Shown: positions 11,127 through 19,834, counted from the stretch's first letter. The stretch is DNA of 64,000 nt from Dendrophyllia cribrosa (GCA_024195265.1 JAJLRJ010000005.1:32515536-32579535); one strand, 5' to 3'. The notes: generated by a model not told the origin, from the sequence alone. Program-made: numbers and translations.

Positions 11127-11485
11127 TACTGTTTTCTTCTGCCGAGCAGCTCGTCTGGCTTTGCGTTGTAAGCGAATGAGAGAAGAATGAAAAAAGAACA
11201 AAGCGCGAGCCTTTATAAAGGGAAAAAAAGCTGACACCACCCCTCAGGCTACGAGGAAGCCCTTCGCTGACGTCTCTTGTCTTTGAAGGGCAATTTGTTT
11301 TGTCAACCAAGCGTTTCCAGAAAGTGAGAGTGCTTTTTGTTTTGTGTTTTTCTTGCTTGTTTTTCGTTTTCTTGTTTTCGAATGTTCTTGTTGATTTTTT
11401 TCATCACGTTTTTGACTTTTTTTTTTGACTTTTTTTTTGATGAATTCTTATTCAAAAAACCGGTTCGCTGACGCCATTTCTTCAT

Positions 11486-11492
11486 TATAAAA
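11486..11492 (+). promoter_or_regulatory. TATA box of the GRF zinc-finger gene
   Basis: TATAAAA 71 bp before the ATG at 11557, just inside the left inverted repeat. The same box recurs at a similar distance before many genes of this element. Confidence 0.7.
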
Positions 11493-11556
11493 ATCGCTCC
11501 CCAAGTTCATTTTCACTCATTCTCCAGCTGAAGAACAAGAAGAAGAAAAGAAGAAG

Positions 11557-12339
11557 ATGCCGAAGAAGATGCCATTTGAAGAAAAAGTTTACATAGCCCC
11601 GAAGCGGAAATCTACCAAACCTGCGAAAGTTCCTGCGGGAAAGAAAAGAAAGAAAGAAAATGTTAAAGATATCATTAACAAAGCTAAAGATGTCGTAGAG
11701 TACATCACAATTGAAGCAGAAGGAAGAGCAAATGAAGCACCATTGGCATCAATAGCCCCGTTTATACCTGACGCTCACACAGAAGTGAATGAACCTCTTA
11801 TTCAAGATGTGGATCTAAACGTGGAACAACAAAATGCTGTCAATGCAATTGTTGGCAGCATTGGTCACATCACCCAGATGCAAATTGAGGATGCAGCTTC
11901 CAATAAGAACATTTTTTTAGTCTGCCCCTTTCATCTTGGACATTTGGAACAGAGAGTCAGCTCCCCAAACGGGTTTTGTTATCTGAAATGCCCTTATCAA
12001 GATTGTTGTGTGATCTGCGCAAAAGACAAGGCAGAGCTTTACATGCAAACTGTTCACGCTCAGTTGAATAGGGACATTAAGGAAAACTGGAAGCCTTTGC
12101 GTTGTTTCTGCAATGAAGTCTTGACCCTGAAGCAAAGCAATTCTGAGAAGAATCCAGGTCGAATCTATCTTGCTTGCAGAAAGAGAGAGTGTAAATACTT
12201 CCAATGGGGTGATCTCCCTTTGAACGAGAAAAACGGAGACTATCACTTTAACCATGATCCCTTCCCTCTCCCCATGAAAGAATATGCAGGCAAAACCTTG
12301 ATCAGAGATGCATGTGGCGCTTCAAACTTGTTTTCCTGA
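11557..12339 (+). CDS. GRF-type zinc-finger protein (possible nucleic-acid-binding protein)
   Basis: A 260-residue frame. The N-terminus (1-60) is very Lys-rich (KKRKKENVKD). Residues about 125-165 hold a Cys/His cluster (CPFHLGH ... CPYQDCCVIC). Residues about 183-217 match a GRF zinc finger: CFCNEVLTL, then PGRIYLAC, then CKYFQWGD. GRF fingers occur in topoisomerase III, NEIL3 and APE2 and bind single-stranded DNA, so a role in element replication or recombination is plausible but inferred. It is the first gene inside the left repeat with its own TATA box. After the TGA at 12337, a +1 frame continues for about 45 codons with a charged Lys/Glu/Gln composition. This suggests a frameshift near 12300-12330, or a longer native C-terminus in relatives. 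Confidence 0.7.
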   Translation: MPKKMPFEEKVYIAPKRKSTKPAKVPAGKKRKKENVKDIINKAKDVVEYITIEAEGRANEAPLASIAPFIPDAHTEVNEPLIQDVDLNVEQQNAVNAIVGSIGHITQMQIEDAASNKNIFLVCPFHLGHLEQRVSSPNGFCYLKCPYQDCCVICAKDKAELYMQTVHAQLNRDIKENWKPLRCFCNEVLTLKQSNSEKNPGRIYLACRKRECKYFQWGDLPLNEKNGDYHFNHDPFPLPMKEYAGKTLIRDACGASNLFS

Positions 12340-12542
12340 CTTAAAGAAACAAGAAGAGCAAAAGAAACGCGCAAAGCAGACGGAATCAGCGAGAGTGATC
12401 CAAGAAGCCTTTCCAAACACTTTTGGTTCTAGTCAGCCAAGTCACCCAAAATGTACTACTCTTTTTTGAAAAAAACGTTTGAAAAAACGTTTGAAAAAAC
12501 TTATCATTATTTCTATAAAAGGTTTAAATTGTTTGAATGTTG

Positions 12543-12548
12543 AATAAA
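12543..12548 (+). terminator. Poly(A) signal after the GRF gene
   Basis: AATAAA about 200 bp after the GRF stop and about 70 bp after the end of its +1-frame extension. Confidence 0.5.
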
Positions 12549-12674
12549 AATGAAACTGGGCAAAAAGGTTGTTTGATCTCTTGTGGAATTGGGTTCGATG
12601 GCGAGTCATGCCATGGGTATGTTCCTCTTTGTATAGACGCTGTAAAGAAGGGTTGAAACCTATTCCAATAGAAG

Positions 12675-12827
12675 ATGTTCGACAAACAATTGTTGTCGAA
12701 ATACAATGATTCCAAAGCTATAGGCAGTTTAAGAGGAGTGGCACGATTTGCATCCTCCCAGGGAATTCCGCTGGGTCGAGCCAAACAATTGTTACAACAA
12801 CATCCGCAAGAATTTAAACATGTTTGA
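12675..12827 (+). pseudogene. Orphan 50-residue peptide resembling the N-terminus of Polinton integrases
   Basis: The frame reads LLSKYNDSKAIGSLRGVARF, then GIPLGRAKQLLQQ. The spacing of Y-x-D, a small/Gly turn, an A-rich helix and a final L-L helix parallels residues 14-55 of the element's own integrase (YLDLESPYALSGNFKELIKV ... SQAQTYL). In Polinton and related integrases this is the helical N-terminal region before the zinc or catalytic part. It stops before any catalytic motif. It may be a remnant of a second integrase or of a larger lost gene, or a small DNA-binding protein in its own right. The surrounding 12340-13085 interval has no other convincing gene. Confidence 0.35.
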
Positions 12828-13085
12828 TGTCCACCATGTTTTGTAATCCCACGCCACTTTGAAAACCAAGACTAAGACAACAGAGGTTTCATTCACATTG
12901 CACCAACGTTTTACTCAATAAAAAAAGTAAAGAGAAGAAAACATGGCTGCGATTGACAACAATGGCAAAAAAAAAAAAAACATTGATCAAACGGTTTTTT
13001 TTTTTTTCATTGAGCTTGAGGCTCGTGGCTCGTTTGTCCTCTCATGCAAACTTCGACGACCGTCAGTTTTTTTTTTTATTTTTTT

Positions 13086-13613
13086 TTATGGATCTAATCC
13101 CAAGTCCTTGCACGAGGAGCTGTCATCGCTGTCCACCTCATCTGTCCAATTATGACCTAATTTCATCGATAACACTTCATCGATGTTGACGTGCGTCAAT
13201 CCTAATAGTTCATAGGTAAAGAACAGATCTTGACGTCGGAAGGATAAAATTTCTTCCAAAATGCGTACGGTGACCACATCGGTTGACAGCATGTTGCGCA
13301 CAAATTGACAGTTTTCAGGGGTCCAGATCGGGTGTACGATACCATTTTCATGCAGCTGATGCACCCATTCGTCGTACACATCTGGAAAAGTGACTTGTCG
13401 AAGAGCCCTACTAATGTTAGCTCGTAGATCGTGTAAGAACAACAAGGCTTCGGGTGACCAAATGGGGTTATCGGGCGGTTTCAATACCACATGATGTTGC
13501 ATGCATTTTAATAATGCTACAATCCACCAACGCCGCCAAGGGCGAGCATTCAGACTCTGCGTAAACTCACTCTGAGAGTCCACTACCCCTTGACTCGTGA
13601 AAGGAGAAGTCAT
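13086..13613 (-). CDS. Uncharacterised Polinton protein, 175 residues
   Basis: The only convincing minus-strand gene in the unique part of the element. The product starts MTSPFTSQGV, is mostly helical-looking with Trp/Leu-rich stretches (RPWRRWWIVALLKCMQHHVV; FTYELLGLTHVNIDEVLSM) and ends acidic (DEVDSDDSSS). No known domain is recognised. A TATATAA box lies on the minus strand at 13650-13644, about 30 bp before the ATG, facing away from the TATAAAA box of the next gene, so the two share a divergent promoter. Could be an early regulatory or accessory protein (inference). Confidence 0.6.
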   Translation of the reverse strand: MTSPFTSQGVVDSQSEFTQSLNARPWRRWWIVALLKCMQHHVVLKPPDNPIWSPEALLFLHDLRANISRALRQVTFPDVYDEWVHQLHENGIVHPIWTPENCQFVRNMLSTDVVTVRILEEILSFRRQDLFFTYELLGLTHVNIDEVLSMKLGHNWTDEVDSDDSSSCKDLGLDP

Positions 13614-13643
13614 GTTTGGTGTAAAAAAGACTAAACGTTATCC

Positions 13644-13691
13644 TTATATAGAAAACGCGAACTGTCAGTCCTACCAAAATCTTCTATAAAA
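13644..13691. promoter_or_regulatory. Divergent promoter with two TATA boxes
   Basis: TATATAA on the minus strand (13650-13644) serves the 13613 gene and TATAAAA on the plus strand (13685-13691) serves the 13719 gene. They lie 35 bp apart in a 105-bp intergenic gap. Confidence 0.6.
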
Positions 13692-13718
13692 AAAAGAAAC
13701 GACAAGGTATCAAAACAA

Positions 13719-14153
13719 ATGGTAACACGTCAACAAAGAACACTTCAGCGCGCGAGATTAAAAAAAATGTCGAGAACGTCTGACGCCCAGATTGCTTTAA
13801 AAGATTGGTTGGGATGTGCCATTCTCTTTTTAGAAAGAGTCGACCCCCATTCTTTGGTGGACTTCAGCGATGATGCGTTACAAGAGCTAGAACCGGACGT
13901 AGCGTTTGCGCAACTGGTGACCAGAAACAAAGAGAAGAACGAACCGTTTACTTTGCTTCATTTGATGGCTTATTTAAGCGTTATGCGTCAATGTTTGTCC
14001 CTGGACGCTTACCGTGAACATCGTCGTTGGATATTTAAGCAACAACAACAAGCATACATACCTAGTTTTGGACGTTTTGTGGCTCAATTTACAGTGAGTC
14101 TGACCCGGCGATTGATCCCTTTGGTGGTGCGCACCTGTTTGTTCCCCATCTAA
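13719..14153 (+). CDS. Uncharacterised Polinton protein, up to 144 residues
   Basis: Begins MVTRQQRTLQRARLKK with an internal ATG at 13767 (MSRTSDAQIA). The latter may be the true start, because the TATA box at 13685 leaves almost no leader for the first ATG. Helical and Leu-rich (LKDWLGCAILFLERVDPHSL; FTLLHLMAYLSVMRQCL), ending with a basic-hydrophobic tail. No domain recognised. The stop is followed by four A residues and the integrase ATG. Confidence 0.55.
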   Translation: MVTRQQRTLQRARLKKMSRTSDAQIALKDWLGCAILFLERVDPHSLVDFSDDALQELEPDVAFAQLVTRNKEKNEPFTLLHLMAYLSVMRQCLSLDAYREHRRWIFKQQQQAYIPSFGRFVAQFTVSLTRRLIPLVVRTCLFPI

Positions 14154-14157
14154 AAAA

Positions 14158-15276
14158 ATGAAGAAGGCCGAGCAGATGAGTCCTTTGGAAGACTTGTATT
14201 TGGATCTGGAGAGTCCTTACGCGTTGAGTGGAAATTTCAAGGAATTGATCAAGGTGGCCCGCGACACGTTGGACGTCTCACCCAGCCAGGCGCAAACGTA
14301 TTTACAAGGAGAACCCACTTTCACGTTACACCGTCCTCGTCAGGTACGATTTCCACGCAGCAAGACGGTCGTGCCTCCGCAAGTGGATTATACCTGGCAG
14401 GCGGATCTTGTGGAAATGCAGGATGCCAAACTCATTGCCCAAAACAAACGCACCCGATACCTACTGACGGTCATCGATGTGTTGTCCAAATATGCATGGG
14501 TCATTGCCTTAAAAAGCAAGAAAGGTAAGGCCACGGCAGATGCCTTTCGTTATTTGTTGGAGAATTCAGGAGGACGTAAGCCCGTCAACTTGCAGACGGA
14601 TCAAGGGAAAGAATTCTACAACCAACACATGAAGCAATTACTGGACGAGTATAACATTCACCACTATTCCACTCGAGGTGAACCCAAAGCTGCTGTGGTC
14701 GAACGTTTCAATCGCACTTTGAAGGAATGGATGTACAAGTACATGACAGCTCGCAACACCCCCAAATATTTGGAGGTCTTACCCTTGTTGGTGGACAAGT
14801 ACAACACGCGCATTCACAGCCGCACTCAAATGGCCCCGGCCGATGTCACTGACGACAATGCCTCGGTGGTCTGGAAGCGGTTGTTCAAACCCACCCCTGC
14901 CTTAGACCCTTACAAGTTTCGACCGGGGGATTTTGTGCGCACCACAAAACCCGTCAAGGGTAAAAAGAGTGCCTTTTCCAAGAGTTATCGGGGTAATTGG
15001 TCGCAAGACGTGTACACGGTGACCGATCGTCAACGGTCCTTGTACGATGGTGTGAATTATTATAAGTTGGACACTTGGAAAGGTGATAAAGTACCTGGAC
15101 GATTTTATGAACCTCAACTGCAAAAAGTACGAGCTCTACCCAACCAATGGCGGGTGAGTAAAAAGCTTAAATACAAGGGACGCGGACCCACTCGTCAAGT
15201 GTTAGTTAACTGGCAAGGACTTGCTCCCGATTATCAAACGTGGATACCCGTCAAAGAGTTAAAAAAGTCCTCGTAA
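14158..15276 (+). CDS. Polinton integrase (rve family) with C-terminal chromodomain
   Basis: A 372-residue retroviral-type integrase that would insert the linear element genome into host DNA with 6-bp staggered joining. The N-terminal helical region (about 10-60) ends TFTLHRP. The catalytic core (about 77-240) has the acidic triad visible: D83 (TWQADLVEM), D148 (NLQTDQGKEF) and E182 (AAVVERFNRTLK). A basic linker is followed by a chromodomain-like C-terminus (about 328-370: W-x-V-x-K-x-L-K-Y-K-G ... VNWQGLAPDYQTWIPVKEL), thought to guide targeting to modified chromatin. All three catalytic residues are present and the frame is open, so it looks functional. It starts four bases after the preceding stop and ends four bases before the next ATG. 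Confidence 0.93.
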   Translation: MKKAEQMSPLEDLYLDLESPYALSGNFKELIKVARDTLDVSPSQAQTYLQGEPTFTLHRPRQVRFPRSKTVVPPQVDYTWQADLVEMQDAKLIAQNKRTRYLLTVIDVLSKYAWVIALKSKKGKATADAFRYLLENSGGRKPVNLQTDQGKEFYNQHMKQLLDEYNIHHYSTRGEPKAAVVERFNRTLKEWMYKYMTARNTPKYLEVLPLLVDKYNTRIHSRTQMAPADVTDDNASVVWKRLFKPTPALDPYKFRPGDFVRTTKPVKGKKSAFSKSYRGNWSQDVYTVTDRQRSLYDGVNYYKLDTWKGDKVPGRFYEPQLQKVRALPNQWRVSKKLKYKGRGPTRQVLVNWQGLAPDYQTWIPVKELKKSS

Positions 15277-15280
15277 AAAA

Positions 15281-17662
15281 ATGGCCAAACCCTGGGAAAT
15301 GGACGATGATTTTTTGCTGTTTCTGAATAGTGGGGATGTGGGCACGGAACCCCTCGAACCCGGAGAGACCACCGTGCGCAGTGCGTTCCGACAACGGTTG
15401 GAGATTCCATTGACGCTCACCGACCAGTGGCAAGTTGCCCTTTTGAAACTGTTGTACACCAATTCTTACGGGAACACCGTGTTGAAATCGTCGCAGGATT
15501 ACCATGTGCGTGTGGGGAGCTCGGATGGATCGGTTCCCACTCGATCAATGGCGCTGACTTCGCACAAACACTTCACGCACGCGGCAGAATTGCTTGGCGA
15601 TTTGGTGCAGAAGATGGGATGGTACGTGATACCTACCTTGTCGGGCGGTCAACATCATTACGGACAACTCCACATGGAATCTCCTGGCACCACGGACGAA
15701 AATTTTCCCACAAATCCCAAACTGGATCTGTTTCGTCCCGACCTGGTGCGTGAATTTTTGCAAAGGATCGAAAACACTTATCGCGTGAAACAAGTCGCAC
15801 TCCCTACGCGCTTCAATCTGATCGAATATTACCTAGGATTCGCCCTCCTGAAACTCATGGGTTTAAAGAGGGATTACATCTGGTTAACTAGATCTAGTCC
15901 ATCCAGACCCAAGACGCATTATTCACTCCATCTGTGGGCGCAGGGTCAGTACAATCTAGGGGAATCGTTGGCTCTGTTGATGGGATTTTTGGAGCCCGAT
16001 CCAGATCGGCCGGGCCAGACGCGCATTGTGGCTCACAACACCGTCTACGCGGACACGGGAGAAGGTACGCAAGCCGATTGGGTGGTTAGTCGTTTGGATA
16101 CGCATCACTTTGGCATCGAGACGGAAGATTTTCTGTTGGGAGGCGTACGCATCAAACTCAACACTGCCGTCGAGCGGTTGCACTACACGTTTGGCAAAAG
16201 AGCCGTCTTTGACATGGGGGCTTGGGTGCGCGACCCGTCTCCCTTGTTACCCTACGCGCGACAATCCCCCGTGACGGTGGTCACTACGGAACCCGGCAAG
16301 TGGTTTCTGCAGGCCCGAGAAGGGGTCAACGTCGATTTCAAAAATGGTCTGGAGACAGTGATGGGTACCCCACAACTCAAAGCTCCTTCTCGGGTTAAGG
16401 GATTCGGGGCCTGGTTGGCTTTGCCCAGTTTGGAGACATCCCTGACCCAAACAAACACCCACTTGTCTGACGTGGACCTCACGCGATGCAATACCGAAGT
16501 AGATGTAGTGGAATTTAGCCCCGTGGGCGACAGACAACGCCGATTGCTGGCCACTCTTCCCCTCTCACCTAGCAGCGATTACGGTCTCACGGTCGAATAC
16601 GACCCGCAGCATTTGGATTTCAGACCGTTGGCAGGACCCACGCAAAATCTGAGCGAGTTGAGAGTGCATTTAAGAAACGCTGAAGGTTTGGGTATACCAT
16701 TTTACACGGGTCTCACCGGTGTTTGGTTGTACTTTCGCAAAGGAGGAACGAAAAACACACAACCCTTGCAATCGGCCGGCATGAGTTTTGCTGGGGGGCG
16801 TCGAGTGACTTTGGAAAGTGACGATCAGAAGGACCTCTTCCCGAACAACACCCCATCGCGTTTCAGGTTGAGATTACCTGAACAGTGGACCTTGGATGCC
16901 ACATGGGAAGTGGCTCTGGTGCAATTGTTGATGCCTCACACGTTTCACAACGTTCAAGATCGCCAGATACAGTGTTCTGTCAACTACCCGTCCGGCAAAC
17001 AAGATATTTTTTTGGCGGGCGGGCTCTACGTGACCTTGACAGATGTTGTGTTGGCCCTTCATCAAGCCATCGAAACGGAGACACCCGTTTCAGATGCTGG
17101 CACGACCGCTCGTGTCCAACTGCAGTTGGACGAGAAAGGATTTTACCAGTGGACCTTCCCCACGAATGATTTTTCGTTGTACTTACCCAGCTGGTTGGCT
17201 CGAGTTTTAGGATATCTTGATTGGGAATCGTGGACGGTCCCGTTTTACTACAAGTCCGACGTGCGTCATCCCACAGTGGAAATCACCAGCACGGACACCC
17301 AGACTGGGCGCCCGACCGAAGTGGAAATCACACGCTCGCATACCATGGCCTTACCGGCCGATCATCGCGTGTGGAGTTTTGTCTCCCCGAACTCTTTCCA
17401 GAACGTCTACGTGCATTGCAACGTGGCCGAACCCGTGTACGTGGGATCGCAGATGGCCAAGGTGGTCTTAATCCATGGCGTCAACCCTCAGAAGGGGGTC
17501 TTGGAGGACGTGCCCATTCCACACTTGATCTTTTCGCGATTGAGTCATTTCACTTTTCGAGACCTCGAAATCGATATAAGAGACAACTTAGGTCGTCCCA
17601 TCCCATTTCAAGGAGGAAACGTCACAGCTGCTCTGTATTTCCGACAACGTAAATTGCCTTAA
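15281..17662 (+). CDS. Large duplicated-domain protein, probable minor structural (penton/fibre-like) protein
   Basis: A 793-residue product between integrase and capsid genes. It looks internally duplicated. A W-x-V-A-L module occurs at about residue 50 (LTDQWQVALLKLLYTNSYGN) and again at about 542 (DATWEVALVQLLMPHTFHNV). Each half ends with a related block: near 440-490 (ELRVHLRNAEGLGIPFYTG, WLYFRKG) and near 765-793 (EIDIRDNLGRPIPFQGGNV, LYFRQRK). Large beta-rich proteins at this position are common in invertebrate Polintons. I assign a structural role from position and neighbours only; it could be the vertex (penton) protein, a spike, or a non-virion factor. A TATAAG box in its 3' coding end (17575-17580) may serve the next gene. 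Confidence 0.6.
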   Translation: MAKPWEMDDDFLLFLNSGDVGTEPLEPGETTVRSAFRQRLEIPLTLTDQWQVALLKLLYTNSYGNTVLKSSQDYHVRVGSSDGSVPTRSMALTSHKHFTHAAELLGDLVQKMGWYVIPTLSGGQHHYGQLHMESPGTTDENFPTNPKLDLFRPDLVREFLQRIENTYRVKQVALPTRFNLIEYYLGFALLKLMGLKRDYIWLTRSSPSRPKTHYSLHLWAQGQYNLGESLALLMGFLEPDPDRPGQTRIVAHNTVYADTGEGTQADWVVSRLDTHHFGIETEDFLLGGVRIKLNTAVERLHYTFGKRAVFDMGAWVRDPSPLLPYARQSPVTVVTTEPGKWFLQAREGVNVDFKNGLETVMGTPQLKAPSRVKGFGAWLALPSLETSLTQTNTHLSDVDLTRCNTEVDVVEFSPVGDRQRRLLATLPLSPSSDYGLTVEYDPQHLDFRPLAGPTQNLSELRVHLRNAEGLGIPFYTGLTGVWLYFRKGGTKNTQPLQSAGMSFAGGRRVTLESDDQKDLFPNNTPSRFRLRLPEQWTLDATWEVALVQLLMPHTFHNVQDRQIQCSVNYPSGKQDIFLAGGLYVTLTDVVLALHQAIETETPVSDAGTTARVQLQLDEKGFYQWTFPTNDFSLYLPSWLARVLGYLDWESWTVPFYYKSDVRHPTVEITSTDTQTGRPTEVEITRSHTMALPADHRVWSFVSPNSFQNVYVHCNVAEPVYVGSQMAKVVLIHGVNPQKGVLEDVPIPHLIFSRLSHFTFRDLEIDIRDNLGRPIPFQGGNVTAALYFRQRKLP

Positions 17663-17675
17663 AAAAAAAGTGCCA

Positions 17676-18323
17676 ATGCGTCGCACGTTTTTGAGATCGC
17701 AATGGATCCAAGTAGGTGGTGGTGATGGTTACAATCAAGGCCTGCCTCCGTATCAAGAAGGGGGTTTTTGGGGCACGCTGGCAGGTCCTGCAGTGAGTTA
17801 TCTGGGTAATTTAGCGGCCAACGCGGGATACGAAACAGCCTGTCGAGCCGCCCGCAAATTTTACAAAAGTCATTGTCGGAAGAAGGAGGAGGAGGAAGAG
17901 GAAGAGGAGGAGGAACCGCCCCGCAAGAAAAAGACAAAGACAAAACGAGAACTGCCCCGCAAGAAAAAAAAGAAAAAGATGCAACGAGGAGGAAGAGGAG
18001 ACAAGTACGACGGTGGGACGGCCGATTATCAGGAAGGAGGACTGGTCTTACCTTTCTCCGAAATGACGTACGAGCAACTGTTGAGAGCGCAGAGGGGTTT
18101 TGGGAAGCAGCGATCTCGACAAAGAACCCCTCGTCGACCTCGCAACATCACAGCCGCGAGTTTGGATGAAAATCTCTATCGGCGTCTGGGAGGGAGACCC
18201 ATCGGGGTGTTGCCCAATGCTATTCCTGGCTTTCAGGTGGGCATGGGAGAGAATCGAGAGAGAGTAAGAGGAAAAAAACGTAGACGAACGGGTCACGGTG
18301 ATTGTTTCAACGAGCTCCTATAA
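17676..18323 (+). CDS. Basic, low-complexity putative virion or core protein
   Basis: About 215 residues. The N-terminus is Gly-rich with a small hydrophobic helix (GTLAGPAVSYLGNLAANAGY). The middle has an acidic run (E-rich, about 72-81) followed by Lys/Arg runs, and the C-terminus is Arg-rich (RSRQRTPRRPRN; RERVRGKKRRRTGH). Such charge-segregated basic proteins beside capsid genes resemble adenoviral core proteins in character, not in recognisable homology. Its last codons overlap the TATA box of the capsid gene (18319). Confidence 0.5.
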   Translation: MRRTFLRSQWIQVGGGDGYNQGLPPYQEGGFWGTLAGPAVSYLGNLAANAGYETACRAARKFYKSHCRKKEEEEEEEEEEPPRKKKTKTKRELPRKKKKKKMQRGGRGDKYDGGTADYQEGGLVLPFSEMTYEQLLRAQRGFGKQRSRQRTPRRPRNITAASLDENLYRRLGGRPIGVLPNAIPGFQVGMGENRERVRGKKRRRTGHGDCFNELL

Positions 18324-18325
18324 AA
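18319..18325 (+). promoter_or_regulatory. TATA box of the major capsid gene
   Basis: TATAAAA 55 bp before the capsid ATG, spanning the stop codon of the preceding gene. Confidence 0.7.
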
Positions 18326-18373
18326 AGGAGCATCCACGGGTGGTCGACCATTTGACTAGACGTCACCGTCAGC

Positions 18374-19801
18374 ATGTCACAAGGGTCAGATGACACAGAC
18401 AACAACAACAACAACAACAACGGTGGGATCATCGTGCAGGCCGATCAGGGTCTTTACAATTATCGCCCTCCGCGAGAAATTGATGCCACAGAATACAAAT
18501 GGCACTTTGAAGATGTGAAATCTCAGACCACTTCGTCAAACCCTCTCCAGTTTCGTTTGGCCGATCGACCTTACCCCTTCTGCCCCAGCGAGATCGAACT
18601 GCATCTTAAAGTGTACTTCAAACTGGGCTCTACAAAAGCACCCTTGAATGACTTCACCACCAACCAAGCTATTGTAGGCCCAGTGAACAATTTTGGGTAC
18701 AGTTGTATCCGTCAAGTTCGTTGTCGAGTGAACAACAACGAAACTGAGTCCACGGCTGGGGTGAATTTGGCATACCGAGAATATTTCAAGACCTTGTTGG
18801 AAGCAGATCCCTGGGACGAAGCCAGCCGCCTCAAGCGACAAGGATGGTACAAAGATAGCGCAGGACAGATGGATAAATGGGGAGGCCTAGCCACTCATAA
18901 TCCTGGAGGGGTTCAACGACAAAAGATCTGTGTCAATGGCACGGGCAAGTTTGAATTCAACGTGTGCCCTTTGCCTTGTAATTTTTGCCAGATAGAACAG
19001 AACGTCCCACCCAACACCAGAGTAGAATTTGAGATCGAGTTCAATGACCCCAAGTTCTGTTTGATGTCCATGGCCCTGGACAAGTCCACTGCAGCTGGGG
19101 CTGTGAACAACACGGCTAGTTTTGAAGTCTTGGCCCAAGAGTGTTTTCTCCGTGTGTTTTATCGCGTTCCCAATGATATCATCATGAAGTACATGGAAGA
19201 ACAAGTGGAAAAGACCACGGTGGCCAACCCCCTCTCCTTCCCCTTCAGGCGCATGCGATGCGAGAACAGGTACATTCCAACAGGCGTCAGCCAAGTGGAG
19301 TTCAACGATGTGTTTCAAGGACGTTCCCCGCGCTTGTTTTGGTTGGTGGTGTTGGAAGATGCGCGTTATCAGGGAGAATTCAATAAAAATCCCTTTGACT
19401 TCAAAGCCAATTTTTCAGGATTCAACATCACCAGTGCCGAGTGCACAGCCAACGGAGTCCCAGTGAACAAAGCCAAAGTGGATCTTACCAACAAATACGA
19501 GATCTATGATTTGTTGCTGAATGCCTCAGGCAAAAAGAGACGCGATGCTTACCTGTTGGATCCCGATACCTTTGAAAAGGGTTTCTACTTTGTACCCTTT
19601 GATTTGACGGCTGTCCAAGATGGAGGTGATTCTGTCACCCCGCAGTTGCAAATGCTGATCAACGTCAGGCTGGGGTTTTCTACAACGACAGGTGCAGCAT
19701 TGCAAGCTTTGTTCTTGTACAACACAGATGAGAGTCTGTTGCAGATTGACAACAGAGGAACCACTCAAGGCCCAGTGCTCTTGTCCGATGCCTTGGTGTG
19801 A
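18374..19801 (+). CDS. Major capsid protein (double jelly-roll, Polinton type)
   Basis: 475 residues. After a polar N-terminus with an Asn run come motifs typical of Polinton capsid proteins: an early beta segment PYPFCPSEIELHLKVYFKLG, the conserved FGYSCIRQVRCRVNNNE region, then AYREYFKTLLEADP and GWYKDSAGQMDKW. It forms pseudohexameric capsomers like adenovirus hexon; the family was recognised as the basis for calling Polintons potential viruses. It has its own TATA box and a downstream AATAAA (19835), and sits centrally in the structural block. No internal stop or frameshift. The assignment rests on motif pattern and context. Confidence 0.85.
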   Translation: MSQGSDDTDNNNNNNNGGIIVQADQGLYNYRPPREIDATEYKWHFEDVKSQTTSSNPLQFRLADRPYPFCPSEIELHLKVYFKLGSTKAPLNDFTTNQAIVGPVNNFGYSCIRQVRCRVNNNETESTAGVNLAYREYFKTLLEADPWDEASRLKRQGWYKDSAGQMDKWGGLATHNPGGVQRQKICVNGTGKFEFNVCPLPCNFCQIEQNVPPNTRVEFEIEFNDPKFCLMSMALDKSTAAGAVNNTASFEVLAQECFLRVFYRVPNDIIMKYMEEQVEKTTVANPLSFPFRRMRCENRYIPTGVSQVEFNDVFQGRSPRLFWLVVLEDARYQGEFNKNPFDFKANFSGFNITSAECTANGVPVNKAKVDLTNKYEIYDLLLNASGKKRRDAYLLDPDTFEKGFYFVPFDLTAVQDGGDSVTPQLQMLINVRLGFSTTTGAALQALFLYNTDESLLQIDNRGTTQGPVLLSDALV

Positions 19802-19834
19802 AAAGAGCTGGAGAAAACATTATCTTTTTGTAAC

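Larger units (their letters stand above)
9904..11465 (+). repeat. Left terminal inverted repeat of the Polinton
   Basis: Mirrors 25075-26636; both are 1,562 bp and diverge immediately inside 'aaccggtt'. Two homopolymer differences were noticed (T21 at 10211 against A20 at 26310; A9 at 10688 against T10 at 25844), which cancel in length. Contents: sub-terminal AGTCAAAAT/TATATAGG motifs, a CRE palindrome, a T-rich low-complexity block (10080-10231), a short basic frame, and poly-T blocks near the inner edge. Confidence 0.97.

Noticed and set aside
12524..12784. 86-codon minus-strand frame downstream of the GRF gene
   Set aside because: No recognisable motif; it overlaps the plus-strand integrase-like peptide, which has better support.
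14902..17943. Several minus-strand and alternate-frame ORFs over the integrase and structural genes
   Set aside because: Shadows of the well-supported plus-strand genes; high GC lengthens spurious frames.
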